A DNA stretch of 64,000 bases from Amnibacterium setariae (GTDB lineage: Bacteria; Actinomycetota; Actinomycetes; Actinomycetales; Microbacteriaceae). The stretch covers positions 868,001 through 932,000 of the forward strand of contig NZ_QXTG01000002.1 of assembly GCF_003581425.1 (NCBI RefSeq), written 5' to 3'. The number at the start of each line of letters is the position of its first letter. The first letter of the stretch is position 1. Below are positions 1 through 8,455 of the stretch, in pieces. A model generated the notes under the pieces. That model was not told the origin of the DNA and made no database searches. It worked only from the letters and a program-made list of their open reading frames with translations. A program made the position numbers and the translations under genes.

Positions 1-123
1 GCGGTGCTCGCCGGCGGTCGCTCGAAGGAGGACCGGCGCGAGGAGACGACCTCGGTCTCGTGGGCCTACGCCCCGGACGGCGGCGGCTTCGCCGTCGCCC
101 TCGAGGAGATGGGCCTGCTCTGA
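1..123 (+). CDS. C-terminal end of an unidentified protein (5' truncated by window edge)
   Basis: The last 40 codons of an open frame run in from the window edge and end at TGA 121-123. The visible tail is mostly charged and then turns hydrophobic, ending in ALEEMGLL. No motif is recognisable in so short a piece, so no function is assigned. It converges with the zwf-like gene, leaving 22 bases between the stops. Codon choice (G/C third positions) matches the neighbouring genes, which supports it being coding. Confidence 0.55.
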   Translation, partial: AVLAGGRSKEDRREETTSVSWAYAPDGGGFAVALEEMGLL

Positions 124-145
124 GCCGGCGGCCGGCGGGCGGCCG

Positions 146-1537
146 TCAGCTCCAGGAGGCCGGGCCGCTGCTGCCCGCCGCGTAGTCCTCCAGCGGCACC
201 TCGCCCGCCTTCCAGGCGTCGAGGACGGGCTGGACGATGTTCCAGCACTGCACCGCGACGTCGCCGCGGATCGACAGGGTCGGGTCGTCGCCGAGCACGC
301 CCCGGATCACCTCACCGTACTCGGTGACGGCGCTCTTCGGCAGGCGGCCGCTCACCTCGACCGGCTCGAGCTGGAAGGGCATCTCGCCGCCGCCCGAGGT
401 GAACTGGAACTCGATGCGCGGCGGCTTGAAGCCGAACCGCAGCACCTCGGCGTGGCCGTCGCCGGTCTGGCCCTCGGGGCGGAACCGCACCGGGCGGTAG
501 GTGACGCGGATCTCGTTGGCCGGGTCGCCGATCGCCTTGCCCGAGCGGAGGACGAAGGGCACGCCGCCCCAGCGGGCGTTGTCGACCTCGAGGGCGATCT
601 CGGCGAGGGTCTCCGTCTCGTTCGCCGGGTCGACGCCCTCCTCGGCGACGTAGTCCGGCAGCCGCTTCCCGTCGACCTCGCCCGCGGTGTAGCGGCCGCG
701 CCGCGACGGGGCGTCGGTGTTCGGGAAGACCTTGCCGCCGGTCCACACGTGGGTCACGGACAGCACCGCGGCGAGGCTGTTCCGGAGGTGCTCGGGATCG
801 AGGTCGGAGGGCGCCTCGCAGGTGGTGACGGCGAGCACCTGCAGCAGGTGCGACTGCAGCATGTCGCGGAGGGCGCCCGCGGTGTCGTAGTACCCCGCTC
901 GTCCTTCGAGGCCGAGCTTCTCGTCGTAGACGATCTCGACGCGCTCGATCTGGTCGGCGTTCCAGGACGACTCGAGCAGGCGGTTGTTGAAGCGCGTCGC
1001 GAGCATCGCGAGCGCCGCGCGCTGGCCGAGGAAGTGGTCCACGCGATGGATCCGCTCCTCCGGCACCACCTTGCGGAGCGCCTCGTTCAGCGCGACCGCG
1101 CTGTCGGCGTCGTCGCCGAAGGGCTTCTCCACCGCGAGCACGGTGTGCTCCGGCAGGTCCAGGTCGGCGAGCACCGCGGCGACCTTCGAGACGATCGCCG
1201 GCGGGAGCGCGAAGTAGACGACGAGGTCGCCCTCGACCTCGCCGAGCAGGCTCCCCCAGTCCTCCTCCGACGTCGGGTCCGCCTGCACGTAGCGGGTGGA
1301 GGACAGGATCGCGTCGACCGCGTCGCCCGTCGCGCCCACCTGTTCGAAGGCGCCGGAGATCGTCTCGCGCCACTCGTCGGCGCGGTCCGAGCGGCCGCTG
1401 CCGACCACCTTCAGGCCGTCGACGAGCCGCAGGTCGGACTCGTCGCCGCCCGCGATCAGGCTGCCGATGCCGGGCAGGAGCAGCCGCTTCGTGAGGTCGC
1501 CGCTCGCGCCGAGGATGATCATCGTGGTGGAGGTCAC
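146..1537 (-). CDS. zwf: glucose-6-phosphate dehydrogenase family protein (divergent paralogue)
   Basis: 463 aa, within the usual Zwf size range. The family oxidises glucose-6-phosphate to 6-phosphogluconolactone with NADP, the entry to the oxidative pentose phosphate pathway. Visible motifs are the N-terminal dinucleotide-binding loop GASGDLTKR (about 10-18), EKPFG (137-141), RVDHFLGQ (165-172) and GALRDMLQSHLLQ, with a His near 230 in the position of the catalytic base. The canonical active-site signature DHYLGKE reads DHFLGQR here, so the conserved Lys is Gln. No opcA, pgl or tal lies nearby, which fits a paralogue rather than the main Zwf. The start is GTG 1537, six bases after a TACGCT -10 box. 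A longer upstream frame exists but its extra residues are unlike the family. Confidence 0.85.
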   Translation of the reverse strand: MTSTTMIILGASGDLTKRLLLPGIGSLIAGGDESDLRLVDGLKVVGSGRSDRADEWRETISGAFEQVGATGDAVDAILSSTRYVQADPTSEEDWGSLLGEVEGDLVVYFALPPAIVSKVAAVLADLDLPEHTVLAVEKPFGDDADSAVALNEALRKVVPEERIHRVDHFLGQRAALAMLATRFNNRLLESSWNADQIERVEIVYDEKLGLEGRAGYYDTAGALRDMLQSHLLQVLAVTTCEAPSDLDPEHLRNSLAAVLSVTHVWTGGKVFPNTDAPSRRGRYTAGEVDGKRLPDYVAEEGVDPANETETLAEIALEVDNARWGGVPFVLRSGKAIGDPANEIRVTYRPVRFRPEGQTGDGHAEVLRFGFKPPRIEFQFTSGGGEMPFQLEPVEVSGRLPKSAVTEYGEVIRGVLGDDPTLSIRGDVAVQCWNIVQPVLDAWKAGEVPLEDYAAGSSGPASWS

Positions 1538-1543
1538 GCCGGG

Positions 1544-1549
1544 AGCGTA
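1544..1549 (-). promoter_or_regulatory. -10 box of leaderless zwf-like promoter
   Basis: TACGCT on the minus strand, followed by six bases and then the GTG start of the zwf-like gene. There is no Shine-Dalgarno sequence between them. The spacing would put the transcript start at or next to the start codon. Confidence 0.5.
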
Positions 1550-1631
1550 ATGAGCAGCCGCTGGGCGTGGGGTGCGACCCGGCCGGGCGTCCGCGGTCCG
1601 TCCGCCGCGCGGCCGCTCGCGCGGGCGCGCG

Positions 1632-1637
1632 TAGCGT
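1632..1637 (+). promoter_or_regulatory. -10 box of leaderless acyl-CoA dehydrogenase-like gene
   Basis: TAGCGT followed by six bases and the GTG start at 1644. No ribosome binding site is visible. Same architecture as the zwf-like, MFS and dcp promoters in this window. Confidence 0.5.
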
Positions 1638-1643
1638 TGCGGC

Positions 1644-2801
1644 GTGCCCACCCCCGCCCTCGCCGACGACCTCCTGCAGCGCGTCGCGTCCCGCGCCGCC
1701 GCGCACGACCGCGACGGCTCCTTCCCGCACGACGACCTCGCCGAGCTCCGGGCGGCCGGCTACCTCGCCGCGCTGGTCCCCGCCGACCTCGGCGGGTGGG
1801 GCCTGACCCTCGAGCAGCTGACGCGCGAGCAGTCCCGGCTCGCCGCCGCGGCGCCGGCGACGGCCCTCGCGGTGGGCATGCACCTCGTGTGGACCGCGGT
1901 CGCCAAGACGCTGCACGACCGCGGGGACGCCTCGCTCGACTTCCTGCTGCGCGAGGCGGCCGCCGGCGAGGTGTTCGCGTTCGGCGTCAGCGAACCGGGC
2001 AACGACCTCGTGCTGTTCGGCTCCACGGTGGAGGCGGTGACCCGCGAGGACGGCTCGGTGGCCTACACGGGCGTGAAGACCCCCGTGTCGCTCTCCCCCG
2101 TGTGGACGCGGCTCGGCACCTTCGGCCTCGACGCCGGAGGCGACGAGGGCCCCCGCATCGTCTGGGCGTTCCTCGACCGCGACGCCCCGGGCATCGAGAT
2201 CGACGAGACCTGGGACACGCTCGGGCAGCGGGCGACCCGCAGCGACACGACGCGGCTGCACGGCGCGGTCGCGCGCGCGGACCGGGTGGTCCGGCGCCTG
2301 CCGCCCGGCCCGAACCCCGACCCGCTGATCTTCGGCGTCTTCGTGAACTTCGAGATCCTGCTCGCGAGCGTCTACGCGGGGATCGCGCACCGCGCGGTCG
2401 AGCTGGCCGCGGAGGCGGCGAAGCGCCGCACGTCGCTGAAGCTCGGCGGCGCGCCCCGGTCCGACGACCCGGACGTCCGGCGCCGCGTCGCGACGGCGGC
2501 CCTGCTCGACGACGGCCTCGACGCGCAGATCCGCTCGCTCGCCCGCGACGTCGACGAGCGGGCCGACCACGGCGGGCGCTGGTTCGCCAAGGCCTCGGGC
2601 CTCAAGGTCCGCGTGACCGAGCAGGCGAAGGCGGTCGTGGACCAGGCGGTCCTCGTGGGAGGTGGCAGCGGCTACGCCGCGTCCTCCGAGCTCTCCCGCC
2701 TCTACCGGGACGTGCTGGCGGGCGCCTTCAACCCGTCCACGCAGGACTCGGCGCTCGGCACGATCGCCACCGCGGTGCTCGGCCCGGTGTCGCCCGCCTG
2801 A
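1644..2801 (+). CDS. acyl-CoA dehydrogenase family flavoprotein
   Basis: 385 aa. Overall layout is that of the acyl-CoA dehydrogenase fold: an N-terminal helical domain ending in VPADLGGWGLTLEQL (about 45-60), a middle beta domain with the typical EPGND-type stretch (about 118-122), and a C-terminal helical domain with the late VLVGGGSGY segment. Such proteins use FAD to oxidise acyl-CoA thioesters or, in the DszC-like branch, to hydroxylate small molecules. I could not identify the catalytic Glu with confidence, so the substrate is open. It stands alone between a divergent zwf-like gene and an exporter gene 67 bp downstream that has its own promoter. The GTG start is chosen because it follows a -10 box at leaderless spacing. 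Confidence 0.8.
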   Translation: MPTPALADDLLQRVASRAAAHDRDGSFPHDDLAELRAAGYLAALVPADLGGWGLTLEQLTREQSRLAAAAPATALAVGMHLVWTAVAKTLHDRGDASLDFLLREAAAGEVFAFGVSEPGNDLVLFGSTVEAVTREDGSVAYTGVKTPVSLSPVWTRLGTFGLDAGGDEGPRIVWAFLDRDAPGIEIDETWDTLGQRATRSDTTRLHGAVARADRVVRRLPPGPNPDPLIFGVFVNFEILLASVYAGIAHRAVELAAEAAKRRTSLKLGGAPRSDDPDVRRRVATAALLDDGLDAQIRSLARDVDERADHGGRWFAKASGLKVRVTEQAKAVVDQAVLVGGGSGYAASSELSRLYRDVLAGAFNPSTQDSALGTIATAVLGPVSPA

Positions 2802-2856
2802 CCCTCCGCCCGACCCCCTCCGCTGGACGTCGTCCGCGCCCCCAGGCGCGGGTTCC

Positions 2857-2862
2857 TACGCT
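2857..2862 (+). promoter_or_regulatory. -10 box of leaderless MFS exporter gene
   Basis: TACGCT, six bases, then GTG 2869. No Shine-Dalgarno sequence. Identical hexamer and spacing to the zwf-like promoter. Confidence 0.5.
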
Positions 2863-2868
2863 GCCGCG

Positions 2869-4308
2869 GTGACCGACGAACCCCCGGCCCGGCAGCGGCA
2901 CCCGAAGCTGATCCTCGCGATCTGCTGCCTCAGCCTCTTCATCGTCACGCTCGACGCGACCGTGACGAACGTGGCCCTCCCGACGATCGGGAAGGAGCTG
3001 CACGCCGGCGTCACGAGCCTGCAGTGGACGCTCGACGCCTACACGCTGACCCTCGCCGCGCTGCTCGTGCTCGCGGGCTCGAGCGCGGACCGGTTCGGGC
3101 GGAAGCGGGTGTTCCGCATCGGTCTCGTCGTGTTCGGGCTCGGGTCGCTCGCCTGCAGCGCCGCGCCCTCCGACGGCGCGCTGATCGCGGCCCGGGTGCT
3201 GCAGGCGCTCGGCGGCACGATGCTGAACCCCGTCTCGCTCTCGATCATCACGAACGCGTTCCAGGACCGGAAGGCGCGGGCCGGCGCGCTCGGCGTGTGG
3301 GGCGCGATCAGCGGGGTCTCGCTCGGCTTCGGCCCGCTCGTCGGCGGGCTGCTCGTCGAGACGGTCGGCTGGCGGGCGATCTTCTGGGTCAACGTGCCCG
3401 TCGTCGTGGCCGCGCTCGTGCTGACGACGCTGTTCGTGCCGGAGTCCCGAGCGCCGAGGCGCCGCCGGTTCGACCCGGTCGGCCAGGTGCTCGTCGTCGT
3501 GCTCCTCGCCGGCACGGTGTTCGGGATCATCGAGGGCCCCGAGCTCGGGTGGGCGTCGCCGGCGACCCTCGGGGCGTTCGCGGTCTCCGCCGTCGCCCTC
3601 GCGCTGTTCGTGCCCGCGGAGCTGCGGCGGCAGGAGCCGCTCATCGACCCCCGGTTCTTCACGAGCATCCCGTTCTCCGGCGCCGTCGTGGCCGCCGTGC
3701 TGGCGTTCGGCTCGTGGAGCGCGTTCCTGTTCTCGAACACCCTCCTCCTGCAGGACGTGAAGGGCTTCTCGCCGATCCTCACCGGCCTGCTGTTCATGCC
3801 CGCGGGGATCGCGATCCTCGTCGCGTCGCCGGTCTCGGGGCGGCTCGTCGGCTCGCTCGGCACCCGGCTGCCGATGTCGCTGGCGGGCCTGCTCATCGCC
3901 GCGGCGGCCGTCGCGCTCGCCCTCACGACCTCGTCGGCACCGGTCGCGCTGCTCGCCGTCGTCTTCGCGGTGTTCGGGCTCGGGTTCGGGCTCGTGAACG
4001 CGCCGATCACGAACACGGCGGTGTCCGGCATGCCGAACGACCAGGCGGGGGCGGCGTCCGCGATCGCGTCCACCGGCCGCCAGGTCGGCACGTCGCTCGG
4101 CATCGCCCTCGCCGGTTCCATCACCGGCGCCTCCGGCGCGGGCGGGCGGGTGCCGCGCTCGTTCGCGACCGACGCGCACCCGCTGTGGTGGACGGTCGCG
4201 GGCGCGGCGCTGGCGATCGTGGCCATCGGCTCGCTCAGCAGCTCGAAGGCGGCGGAGCGGTCGAGCGAGCGGCTCGGGGAGCTGGTCGGCGGTCGCTCCG
4301 CGGTATGA
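2869..4308 (+). CDS. MFS transporter, DHA2 (14-helix, EmrB/QacA-like) family
   Basis: 479 aa. The first helix carries the DHA2 signature LDATVTNVALPTI (about 25-37). The loop between helices 2 and 3 has the MFS motif A variant SSADRFGRKRVFRIG, and motif C-like glycine-rich helix 5 follows (GVSLGFGPLVGG). The hydrophobic pattern fits 14 membrane segments. These proteins export drugs or other small hydrophobic compounds in exchange for protons at the inner membrane. The start is GTG 2869; the frame is open further upstream but that part overlaps the previous gene and is not hydrophobic. No adjacent TetR-type regulator is seen, so the substrate is unknown. Confidence 0.9.
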   Translation: MTDEPPARQRHPKLILAICCLSLFIVTLDATVTNVALPTIGKELHAGVTSLQWTLDAYTLTLAALLVLAGSSADRFGRKRVFRIGLVVFGLGSLACSAAPSDGALIAARVLQALGGTMLNPVSLSIITNAFQDRKARAGALGVWGAISGVSLGFGPLVGGLLVETVGWRAIFWVNVPVVVAALVLTTLFVPESRAPRRRRFDPVGQVLVVVLLAGTVFGIIEGPELGWASPATLGAFAVSAVALALFVPAELRRQEPLIDPRFFTSIPFSGAVVAAVLAFGSWSAFLFSNTLLLQDVKGFSPILTGLLFMPAGIAILVASPVSGRLVGSLGTRLPMSLAGLLIAAAAVALALTTSSAPVALLAVVFAVFGLGFGLVNAPITNTAVSGMPNDQAGAASAIASTGRQVGTSLGIALAGSITGASGAGGRVPRSFATDAHPLWWTVAGAALAIVAIGSLSSSKAAERSSERLGELVGGRSAV

Positions 4309-4346
4309 CGCGCGAACCGGGTGATCGGCGCGGCCCGGCGTCGGTG

Positions 4347-4352
4347 TACACT
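4347..4352 (+). promoter_or_regulatory. -10 box upstream of tRNA-Ala
   Basis: TACACT lies 26 bases before the mature tRNA 5' end, a normal distance for a tRNA promoter. A clear -35 is not visible. Confidence 0.4.
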
Positions 4353-4378
4353 CGACAGGCCGCTCCGGCGGCATGTGA

Positions 4379-4454
4379 GGGTCTGTGGCGCAGCTGGTAG
4401 CGCACCTGCATGGCATGCAGGGGGTCAGGGGTTCGAGTCCCCTCAGATCCACCA
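4379..4454 (+). tRNA. tRNA-Ala (anticodon GGC)
   Basis: A full cloverleaf can be drawn: acceptor GGGTCTG pairs with CAGATCC (one G-U), D stem GCGC/GCGC, anticodon stem CCTGC/GCAGG with loop ATGGCAT (anticodon GGC), T stem AGGGG/CCCCT with loop TTCGAGT, discriminator A and an encoded CCA. 76 nt. A strong terminator hairpin follows at once, so it is a single-gene transcript. Confidence 0.97.
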
Positions 4455-4457
4455 TCG

Positions 4458-4489
4458 CGAAGGCCCCGTCCACGAGGACGGGGCCTTCG
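4458..4489 (+). terminator. terminator hairpin after tRNA-Ala
   Basis: Perfect 14-bp stem (4458-4471 with 4476-4489) with an ACGA loop, starting four bases after the tRNA CCA. There is no long T run, which is usual for high-GC actinobacteria. Together with 4309-4378 and 4490-4626 this makes up the gene-free stretch between the MFS and AraC genes. Confidence 0.8.
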
Positions 4490-4497
4490 TCGTCCTT

Positions 4498-4530
4498 GAT
4501 CTCGAGGCTCGCTGCGCTCGCACCTCGATC
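4498..4530. repeat. REP-like 33-bp imperfect palindrome (family copy 1)
   Basis: Matches, with few changes, the sequences at 13258-13290, 31806-31838 and, in inverted orientation, 13315-13348. The core is CTCGAGGCTCGCT then CGCTCGCACCTCGA, which can fold back on itself. Like the other copies it lies in intergenic DNA just after a gene end. Confidence 0.7.
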
Positions 4531-4626
4531 AGCGGTGTGCGGCGCTACTCCCCCGCCGCGCGATCGGCAAGCCCTCGACACCCGGGCGGTGCGCGCGGAG
4601 GATGCGAGCCCATCGAGGGAGGACGC

Positions 4627-5610
4627 ATGACGCTGCACGGCGCGATGCCGCCCTTCACGGCTCCCTCGTCGATCGACGCGGACGGCGCGCTGCCCCGGCC
4701 GCTGATCGACCGCCAGCGGTTCGCCGGCCCCGCGGGGATGCGATCGATGCCGGTCGAGGGGCGGTTCGAGAGCCGGGACGCGGAGGGCTTCGAGGCCGAG
4801 CTCGCGCGCGTCCAGCTCGGGCCGCTCGTCCTGCGCCGGACGCGGATGACCCCGCACCGCGCCATCGTCGACGGGAGCGACCCCGAGGCGGACGGCGACA
4901 TCCTCCGGCTCCTGACCGTGCGGAGCGGAACCGTCCACGCGGCGCCGCCGGGCGGCCGCCCCCAGCGGCTCGGCACGGGCGACGCGATCTTCACCAGCCG
5001 CACGAGGACGTACGCCTACCAGGCGGACGAGCCCGTCGTCGTGGTCACGGCGACGCTGCCCGTGTCGAGCCTGCCGGCCGTCGTGCAGCACCTGGAGGGC
5101 CTGCCGATCGGCCCGCTCCCCCACACGCCGCTCGTCGACGCGGTCGTCGAGCTGCTCTGGCACCTGTCCGCACGGCTCGACGAGGCGTGGACGTTCGACG
5201 CGGAGCTCGCCGCGCGCGGGCTCATCGACCTCCAGGCCGCGATCCTCACGGAGCTCATCCCCGCGCAGACCCCGCCGCCCGGGCCCGGGCGCGTCCACCG
5301 TGCGGCGGTGGAGTACATCGAGCGGCACCTCGCGGACGCCGACCTGCGGCCGCCGCAGATCGCCGCCGCGCTGGGCGTGAGCCTCCGCTACCTGCACCGG
5401 GCGTTCGACGACCGGGACCTCACCGTCGCGCGGTTCATCCGCGAGCGACGGCTCGAACGGGTCGCCGCGGCGCTGCGCGCGGCGGAGCGGCGCCCAGACC
5501 TCAGGGCGCTCGCCCTCCGGCACGGCTTCGCCGACCAGGAGCAGCTCGCCCGCGCGTTCCACCGCCGGTACGGCACGTCGATGACGGCTTACCGGGCGGC
5601 CGACCGCTGA
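4627..5610 (+). CDS. AraC-family transcriptional regulator
   Basis: 327 aa. The C-terminal third (about 225-325) is an AraC double helix-turn-helix: the first HTH around ADLRPPQIAAALGVSLRYLH, the second around ALRHGFADQEQLARAFHRRYG, ending in the usual short YRAADR tail. The N-terminal part resembles the AraC-binding-like cupin domain (type 2) that senses an unknown ligand, with a typical GTVHAAPPGG and GDAIFTSR beta-strand pattern. The start ATG 4627 is chosen for the strong GGAGGACGC ribosome site just before it. It ends three bases before the stop of convergent rsfS. No obvious target operon is adjacent; tRNA-Ala upstream is unlikely to be one. Confidence 0.88.
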   Translation: MTLHGAMPPFTAPSSIDADGALPRPLIDRQRFAGPAGMRSMPVEGRFESRDAEGFEAELARVQLGPLVLRRTRMTPHRAIVDGSDPEADGDILRLLTVRSGTVHAAPPGGRPQRLGTGDAIFTSRTRTYAYQADEPVVVVTATLPVSSLPAVVQHLEGLPIGPLPHTPLVDAVVELLWHLSARLDEAWTFDAELAARGLIDLQAAILTELIPAQTPPPGPGRVHRAAVEYIERHLADADLRPPQIAAALGVSLRYLHRAFDDRDLTVARFIRERRLERVAAALRAAERRPDLRALALRHGFADQEQLARAFHRRYGTSMTAYRAADR

Positions 5611-5613
5611 GGG

Positions 5614-5979
5614 TCAGGACGCGGCGGCGCGCTCCTCGATCGGGATGACCGGGCAGTCGCGCCACAGCCGCTCGAGGGCGTAGTACGCGCGGTCCTCCTC
5701 GAGGAAGACGTGCACGACGACGTCGCCGAAGTCGAGCAGCTCCCAGTGACCGGAGCCGCGTCCCTCCCGCCGCTTGAGGGTGATGCCGCTCGCGCCGAGC
5801 CGTTCGTCGACCGCGTCGGCGATCGCGCTCACGTTCCGCTCGCTGCTGCCGGACGCGATGAGGAACGCGTCCGTGAGCGGGAGACGGCCGGAGACGTCGA
5901 GCGCCACCAGGTCCGTCGCGTTCCTCGAGAGGGCGGCTTCCGCCGCCTCCTGCACCTGGGACCTGATCTGCTGCTCCAT
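5614..5979 (-). CDS. rsfS: ribosome silencing factor RsfS
   Basis: 121 aa, the normal length. RsfS (DUF143/Iojap family) binds ribosomal protein L14 and blocks subunit joining when nutrients are short. The family core is easy to see: DLVALDVSGRLPLTDAFLIA, the SGSSERNVSAIADAV helix, the EGRGSGHWELLDFGDVVVHVF stretch and the final FLEEDRAYYALERLW. The ATG at 5979 lies 8 bases after the stop of the upstream 527-aa gene and lacks a good ribosome site, so translation is probably coupled. The gene order nadD, membrane protein, rsfS is typical of Actinobacteria. Confidence 0.93.
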   Translation of the reverse strand: MEQQIRSQVQEAAEAALSRNATDLVALDVSGRLPLTDAFLIASGSSERNVSAIADAVDERLGASGITLKRREGRGSGHWELLDFGDVVVHVFLEEDRAYYALERLWRDCPVIPIEERAAAS

Positions 5980-5987
5980 CTGGAGGA

Positions 5988-7571
5988 TCAGAATAGCTTG
6001 AGCACCCAGCTGCCGACGAGCAGAGTCACCACTCCCACAGCCATCGCACCGGCGACGATCGCGAGGACCGTCGGGAGGATGTTCCCGCCGCGGTGCGGCT
6101 TGGTCGAGAAGCCGCGCTCGTGCGGGGCCCCGCTGACCGCCTTCTTCGCGCTCACGGGGGCGACGCCGGCCGACGGCTCGTCCTGCGACGCCTCGTACAG
6201 GCGGTCGATGTCGGGCGAGTCGTAGAGGTCGCTGTGCGCGCCGGTCGTCGACAGACTGCGCGGCAGGTTCATCGAGCCGGTGATGAAGATGTCGCCGTTG
6301 GCGCTGACCGCCTGGGTGAGGTCCGGCTGCGGGTCGTTCGGCAGGATCAGCGCGTTCGACGAGCCGTGCGAGCCCTGGACCGAGCGGCTCAGGAGGCCGG
6401 TGAACCCCTCCTGCACCTCCTCCTCGTCCGCCCACGCGAGGGCGGGGCCGGCGGGGGCCTGCTCCTGCGGCTGGGGCTGCTGGCGCGCCTTGCGGATCAG
6501 CGCCTCGAACCCGGCGAGGTCGGTGACCTCGCTGGGCGGGCCGATCTGGTCGCTCTGGAACTGGGGCGCCTGGAACGGCGACTGCGCGGCGGCGAAGGGC
6601 TGCGCAGGGGTCGGGCCGGGAGCGGAGGACCGCGGCTCGTAGGCCTGCGGCTCCCAGTCGTCCTCGTCGTCGTCCCAGCCCTGGTCCTCGGCGCTCCACG
6701 CCTGGGCGGGCTGGATGAAGGCGGGGTCGACCCGGGCCGTCGGCCACTGGTCGCGCGGATCCGCGGGCGTCACCGGCACGGGGCTCGAGAAGGTGATCGC
6801 GTCGTCCCCGACGGGCTCGCTGAACGCCTGCGGGAGGCTGATCGGGTTCGTCGTGCTGGACGGCTGCTCGAGGTCGACCGGCTGCCGCGGGATCGCGACG
6901 GTCGGCTCGGGCGTGTACGGCTCGTCGTAGTAACCGTCGTCCTCGTAGTCGTAGCCCTCGAAGCCGGCGGGCTGCGGCGCGGGCGCGGCGCTGCGCGGGT
7001 CGGCGAAGAGCTCGACGGGCAGGCCGTCCTCGCGCACGTCGGCGCTCTCCTGCTCGCGGCGCTGCCGGCGGGTCAGCCCGGACGGGGCGTCGAGCACGGG
7101 CGGCTGGCCGAACGCCGCCGGCTGCTGCGGCGCGGCGGGCTGCTGCGGCTGCTCGGGGCGGCCGCCCAGCGGCGCCTCGCGGCGGAGCACCGCGTCCCGG
7201 ACGCGGTCGAGCAGGTCCCCGTTGATGCCGGCGGCGTCCTGGCGCGGCGCGCTCGGGGTCTCCGGCACGCCGGAGCGGAACGCGTCGAGATCGGGCGCGG
7301 GCGGCGTCTGCGGCTGCTGGCCGCGGGTCAGCGCGGCCCAGATGTCCTGCGTGTCGCCGACGTCGAACCCCTGGTCAGGGGCGAACTGCGGGTTGTACTC
7401 GCCGGGCTCGAAGTCGACCACGCCGCTCGGGTGCGGCTGCTTCTCCGCGAGCGCCTCCGCCGCGCGCCGCTCGGCCTCGCGCGCGGCGCGGCGGCTCAGC
7501 GGGGCCCCGGAGGAAGCGTCGACGCCGCCACCCGCGCCCCCGCGCGTCTGCTGGTCCTGCCAAGACGTCAT
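5988..7571 (-). CDS. large acidic, Pro/Gln-rich protein with a C-terminal membrane anchor
   Basis: 527 aa, not assignable to a characterised family. The N-terminus is charged ([19 protein letters not shown], likely helical), followed by about 400 residues of low-complexity sequence rich in Pro, Gln, Asp and Ala. A more conserved-looking patch then contains [17 protein letters not shown] and [23 protein letters not shown] (about 390-450 region), and the last 30 residues form one hydrophobic helix ending in WVLKLF. This suggests a cytoplasmic disordered region tethered to the membrane by its tail. It sits between nadD and rsfS, overlapping nadD by 4 bases, in a place where Microbacteriaceae usually carry such a gene. 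Start ATG 7571 has AGGAG 7 bases upstream. No function is inferred. Confidence 0.8.
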   Translation of the reverse strand: MTSWQDQQTRGGAGGGVDASSGAPLSRRAAREAERRAAEALAEKQPHPSGVVDFEPGEYNPQFAPDQGFDVGDTQDIWAALTRGQQPQTPPAPDLDAFRSGVPETPSAPRQDAAGINGDLLDRVRDAVLRREAPLGGRPEQPQQPAAPQQPAAFGQPPVLDAPSGLTRRQRREQESADVREDGLPVELFADPRSAAPAPQPAGFEGYDYEDDGYYDEPYTPEPTVAIPRQPVDLEQPSSTTNPISLPQAFSEPVGDDAITFSSPVPVTPADPRDQWPTARVDPAFIQPAQAWSAEDQGWDDDEDDWEPQAYEPRSSAPGPTPAQPFAAAQSPFQAPQFQSDQIGPPSEVTDLAGFEALIRKARQQPQPQEQAPAGPALAWADEEEVQEGFTGLLSRSVQGSHGSSNALILPNDPQPDLTQAVSANGDIFITGSMNLPRSLSTTGAHSDLYDSPDIDRLYEASQDEPSAGVAPVSAKKAVSGAPHERGFSTKPHRGGNILPTVLAIVAGAMAVGVVTLLVGSWVLKLF

Positions 7572-8134
7572 GCTTCGCTCCTGTACAGCCGGTGCTTGCT
7601 GATGTACTGAACCACACCGTCCGGGACGAGGTACCAAACCGGTGCGCCGTGTCGCACACGCGCTCGGCAATCCGTCGACGAGATGGCCAGCGCGGGCACC
7701 TCGAGCACGCTGACGTCGCCCTGCGGGAGCCCGGAGACCGACAGCTGGTGCCCAGGCCGCGTCACCGCGACGAAGTGGGCGAGCTCCCACAGCTCGTCGA
7801 GGTCCTTCCACGTCACGATCTGCGCGATCGCGTCCGCGCCGGAGATGAAGAAGAGGTCCGCGTCCGGGTGCTGCGTCTTGAGGTCGCGCAGCGTGTCGAC
7901 CGTGTAGGTGACGCCGCCGCGGTCGATGTCGACGCGCGACACGGTGAAGCCCGGGTTGGAGGCCGTCGCGATGACGGTCATCAGGTACCGGTGCTCGGCC
8001 TCGGTGACGGGCGTCTTGTGCCACGGCTGCCCCGTGGGCACGAACACGACCTCGTCGAGGTCGAAGACCCGCTGGACCTCGCTGGCGGCGACCAGGTGGC
8101 CGTGGTGGACGGGATCGAAGGTGCCGCCCATCAC
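7568..8134 (-). CDS. nadD: nicotinate-nucleotide adenylyltransferase NadD
   Basis: About 188 aa. NadD transfers AMP from ATP to nicotinate mononucleotide in NAD synthesis. Motifs: [11 protein letters not shown] (nucleotidyltransferase HxGH signature, residues 3-13), the [14 protein letters not shown] segment, and the C-terminal [11 protein letters not shown] (ISSTxxR signature). The usual five to seven residues before GVMGGTFDP are present in the frame (STRRRI) but no ATG, GTG or TTG precedes them before the stop of the upstream gene; the first ordinary start codon is GTG 8134. A CTG at 8179 preceded by AGGGG is the only upstream alternative. It overlaps the next gene by 4 bases, so the two are co-transcribed. 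Confidence 0.92.
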   Translation of the reverse strand: MMGGTFDPVHHGHLVAASEVQRVFDLDEVVFVPTGQPWHKTPVTEAEHRYLMTVIATASNPGFTVSRVDIDRGGVTYTVDTLRDLKTQHPDADLFFISGADAIAQIVTWKDLDELWELAHFVAVTRPGHQLSVSGLPQGDVSVLEVPALAISSTDCRARVRHGAPVWYLVPDGVVQYISKHRLYRSEA

Positions 8135-8196
8135 GCCGATGCGGCGGCGGGTGCTCCCCGGAGGGCGGGCGGCGGTCAGCGCGCTGACGACGACCC

Positions 8197-8388
8197 CTAC
8201 TTGTGGCCCTGCGGAGAGCCGGAGCCCGCCTTGCCCTGCACCCGGTTGCCCGCGTCGCGGTAGGACCAGGTGACGGCGGCGAGCAGCGCGAAGACGCCGA
8301 TCGCGACGATGGGGAACACGACGCTCGGGACGGGGAGCGCCTGCTCCTCGTACACGGCGGCGAGCACGGCCGAAGCGACGACGGACAT
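8197..8388 (-). CDS. small single-pass membrane protein
   Basis: 63 aa, unknown. One hydrophobic helix ([19 protein letters not shown], about 20-40) is followed by a short basic, Gly/Ser-rich tail that ends in GHK. The ATG at 8388 has a near-perfect AAGGAGG five bases upstream and is preferred over the in-frame GTG at 8403. It is the first gene of the nadD, membrane protein, rsfS transcript and has its own -10 box about 36 bases upstream. Confidence 0.75.
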   Translation of the reverse strand: MSVVASAVLAAVYEEQALPVPSVVFPIVAIGVFALLAAVTWSYRDAGNRVQGKAGSGSPQGHK

Positions 8389-8423
8389 CGGTTCCTCCTT
8401 CACGCGCCCGGACGGGCTGTCCG

Positions 8424-8429
8424 AGTGTA
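8424..8429 (-). promoter_or_regulatory. -10 box for the nadD-rsfS transcript
   Basis: TACACT on the minus strand in the gap between proA and the small membrane protein gene; the same hexamer precedes tRNA-Ala. No convincing -35. Confidence 0.4.
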
Positions 8430-8455
8430 GAGCCCGATGCCGGGCCGGCCCGCCG

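Noticed and set aside
312-2570. Long minus-strand frame overlapping zwf and the acyl-CoA dehydrogenase gene
   Set aside because: Arg/Ala/Pro-rich composition without motifs; both overlapped genes have clear family matches in other frames.
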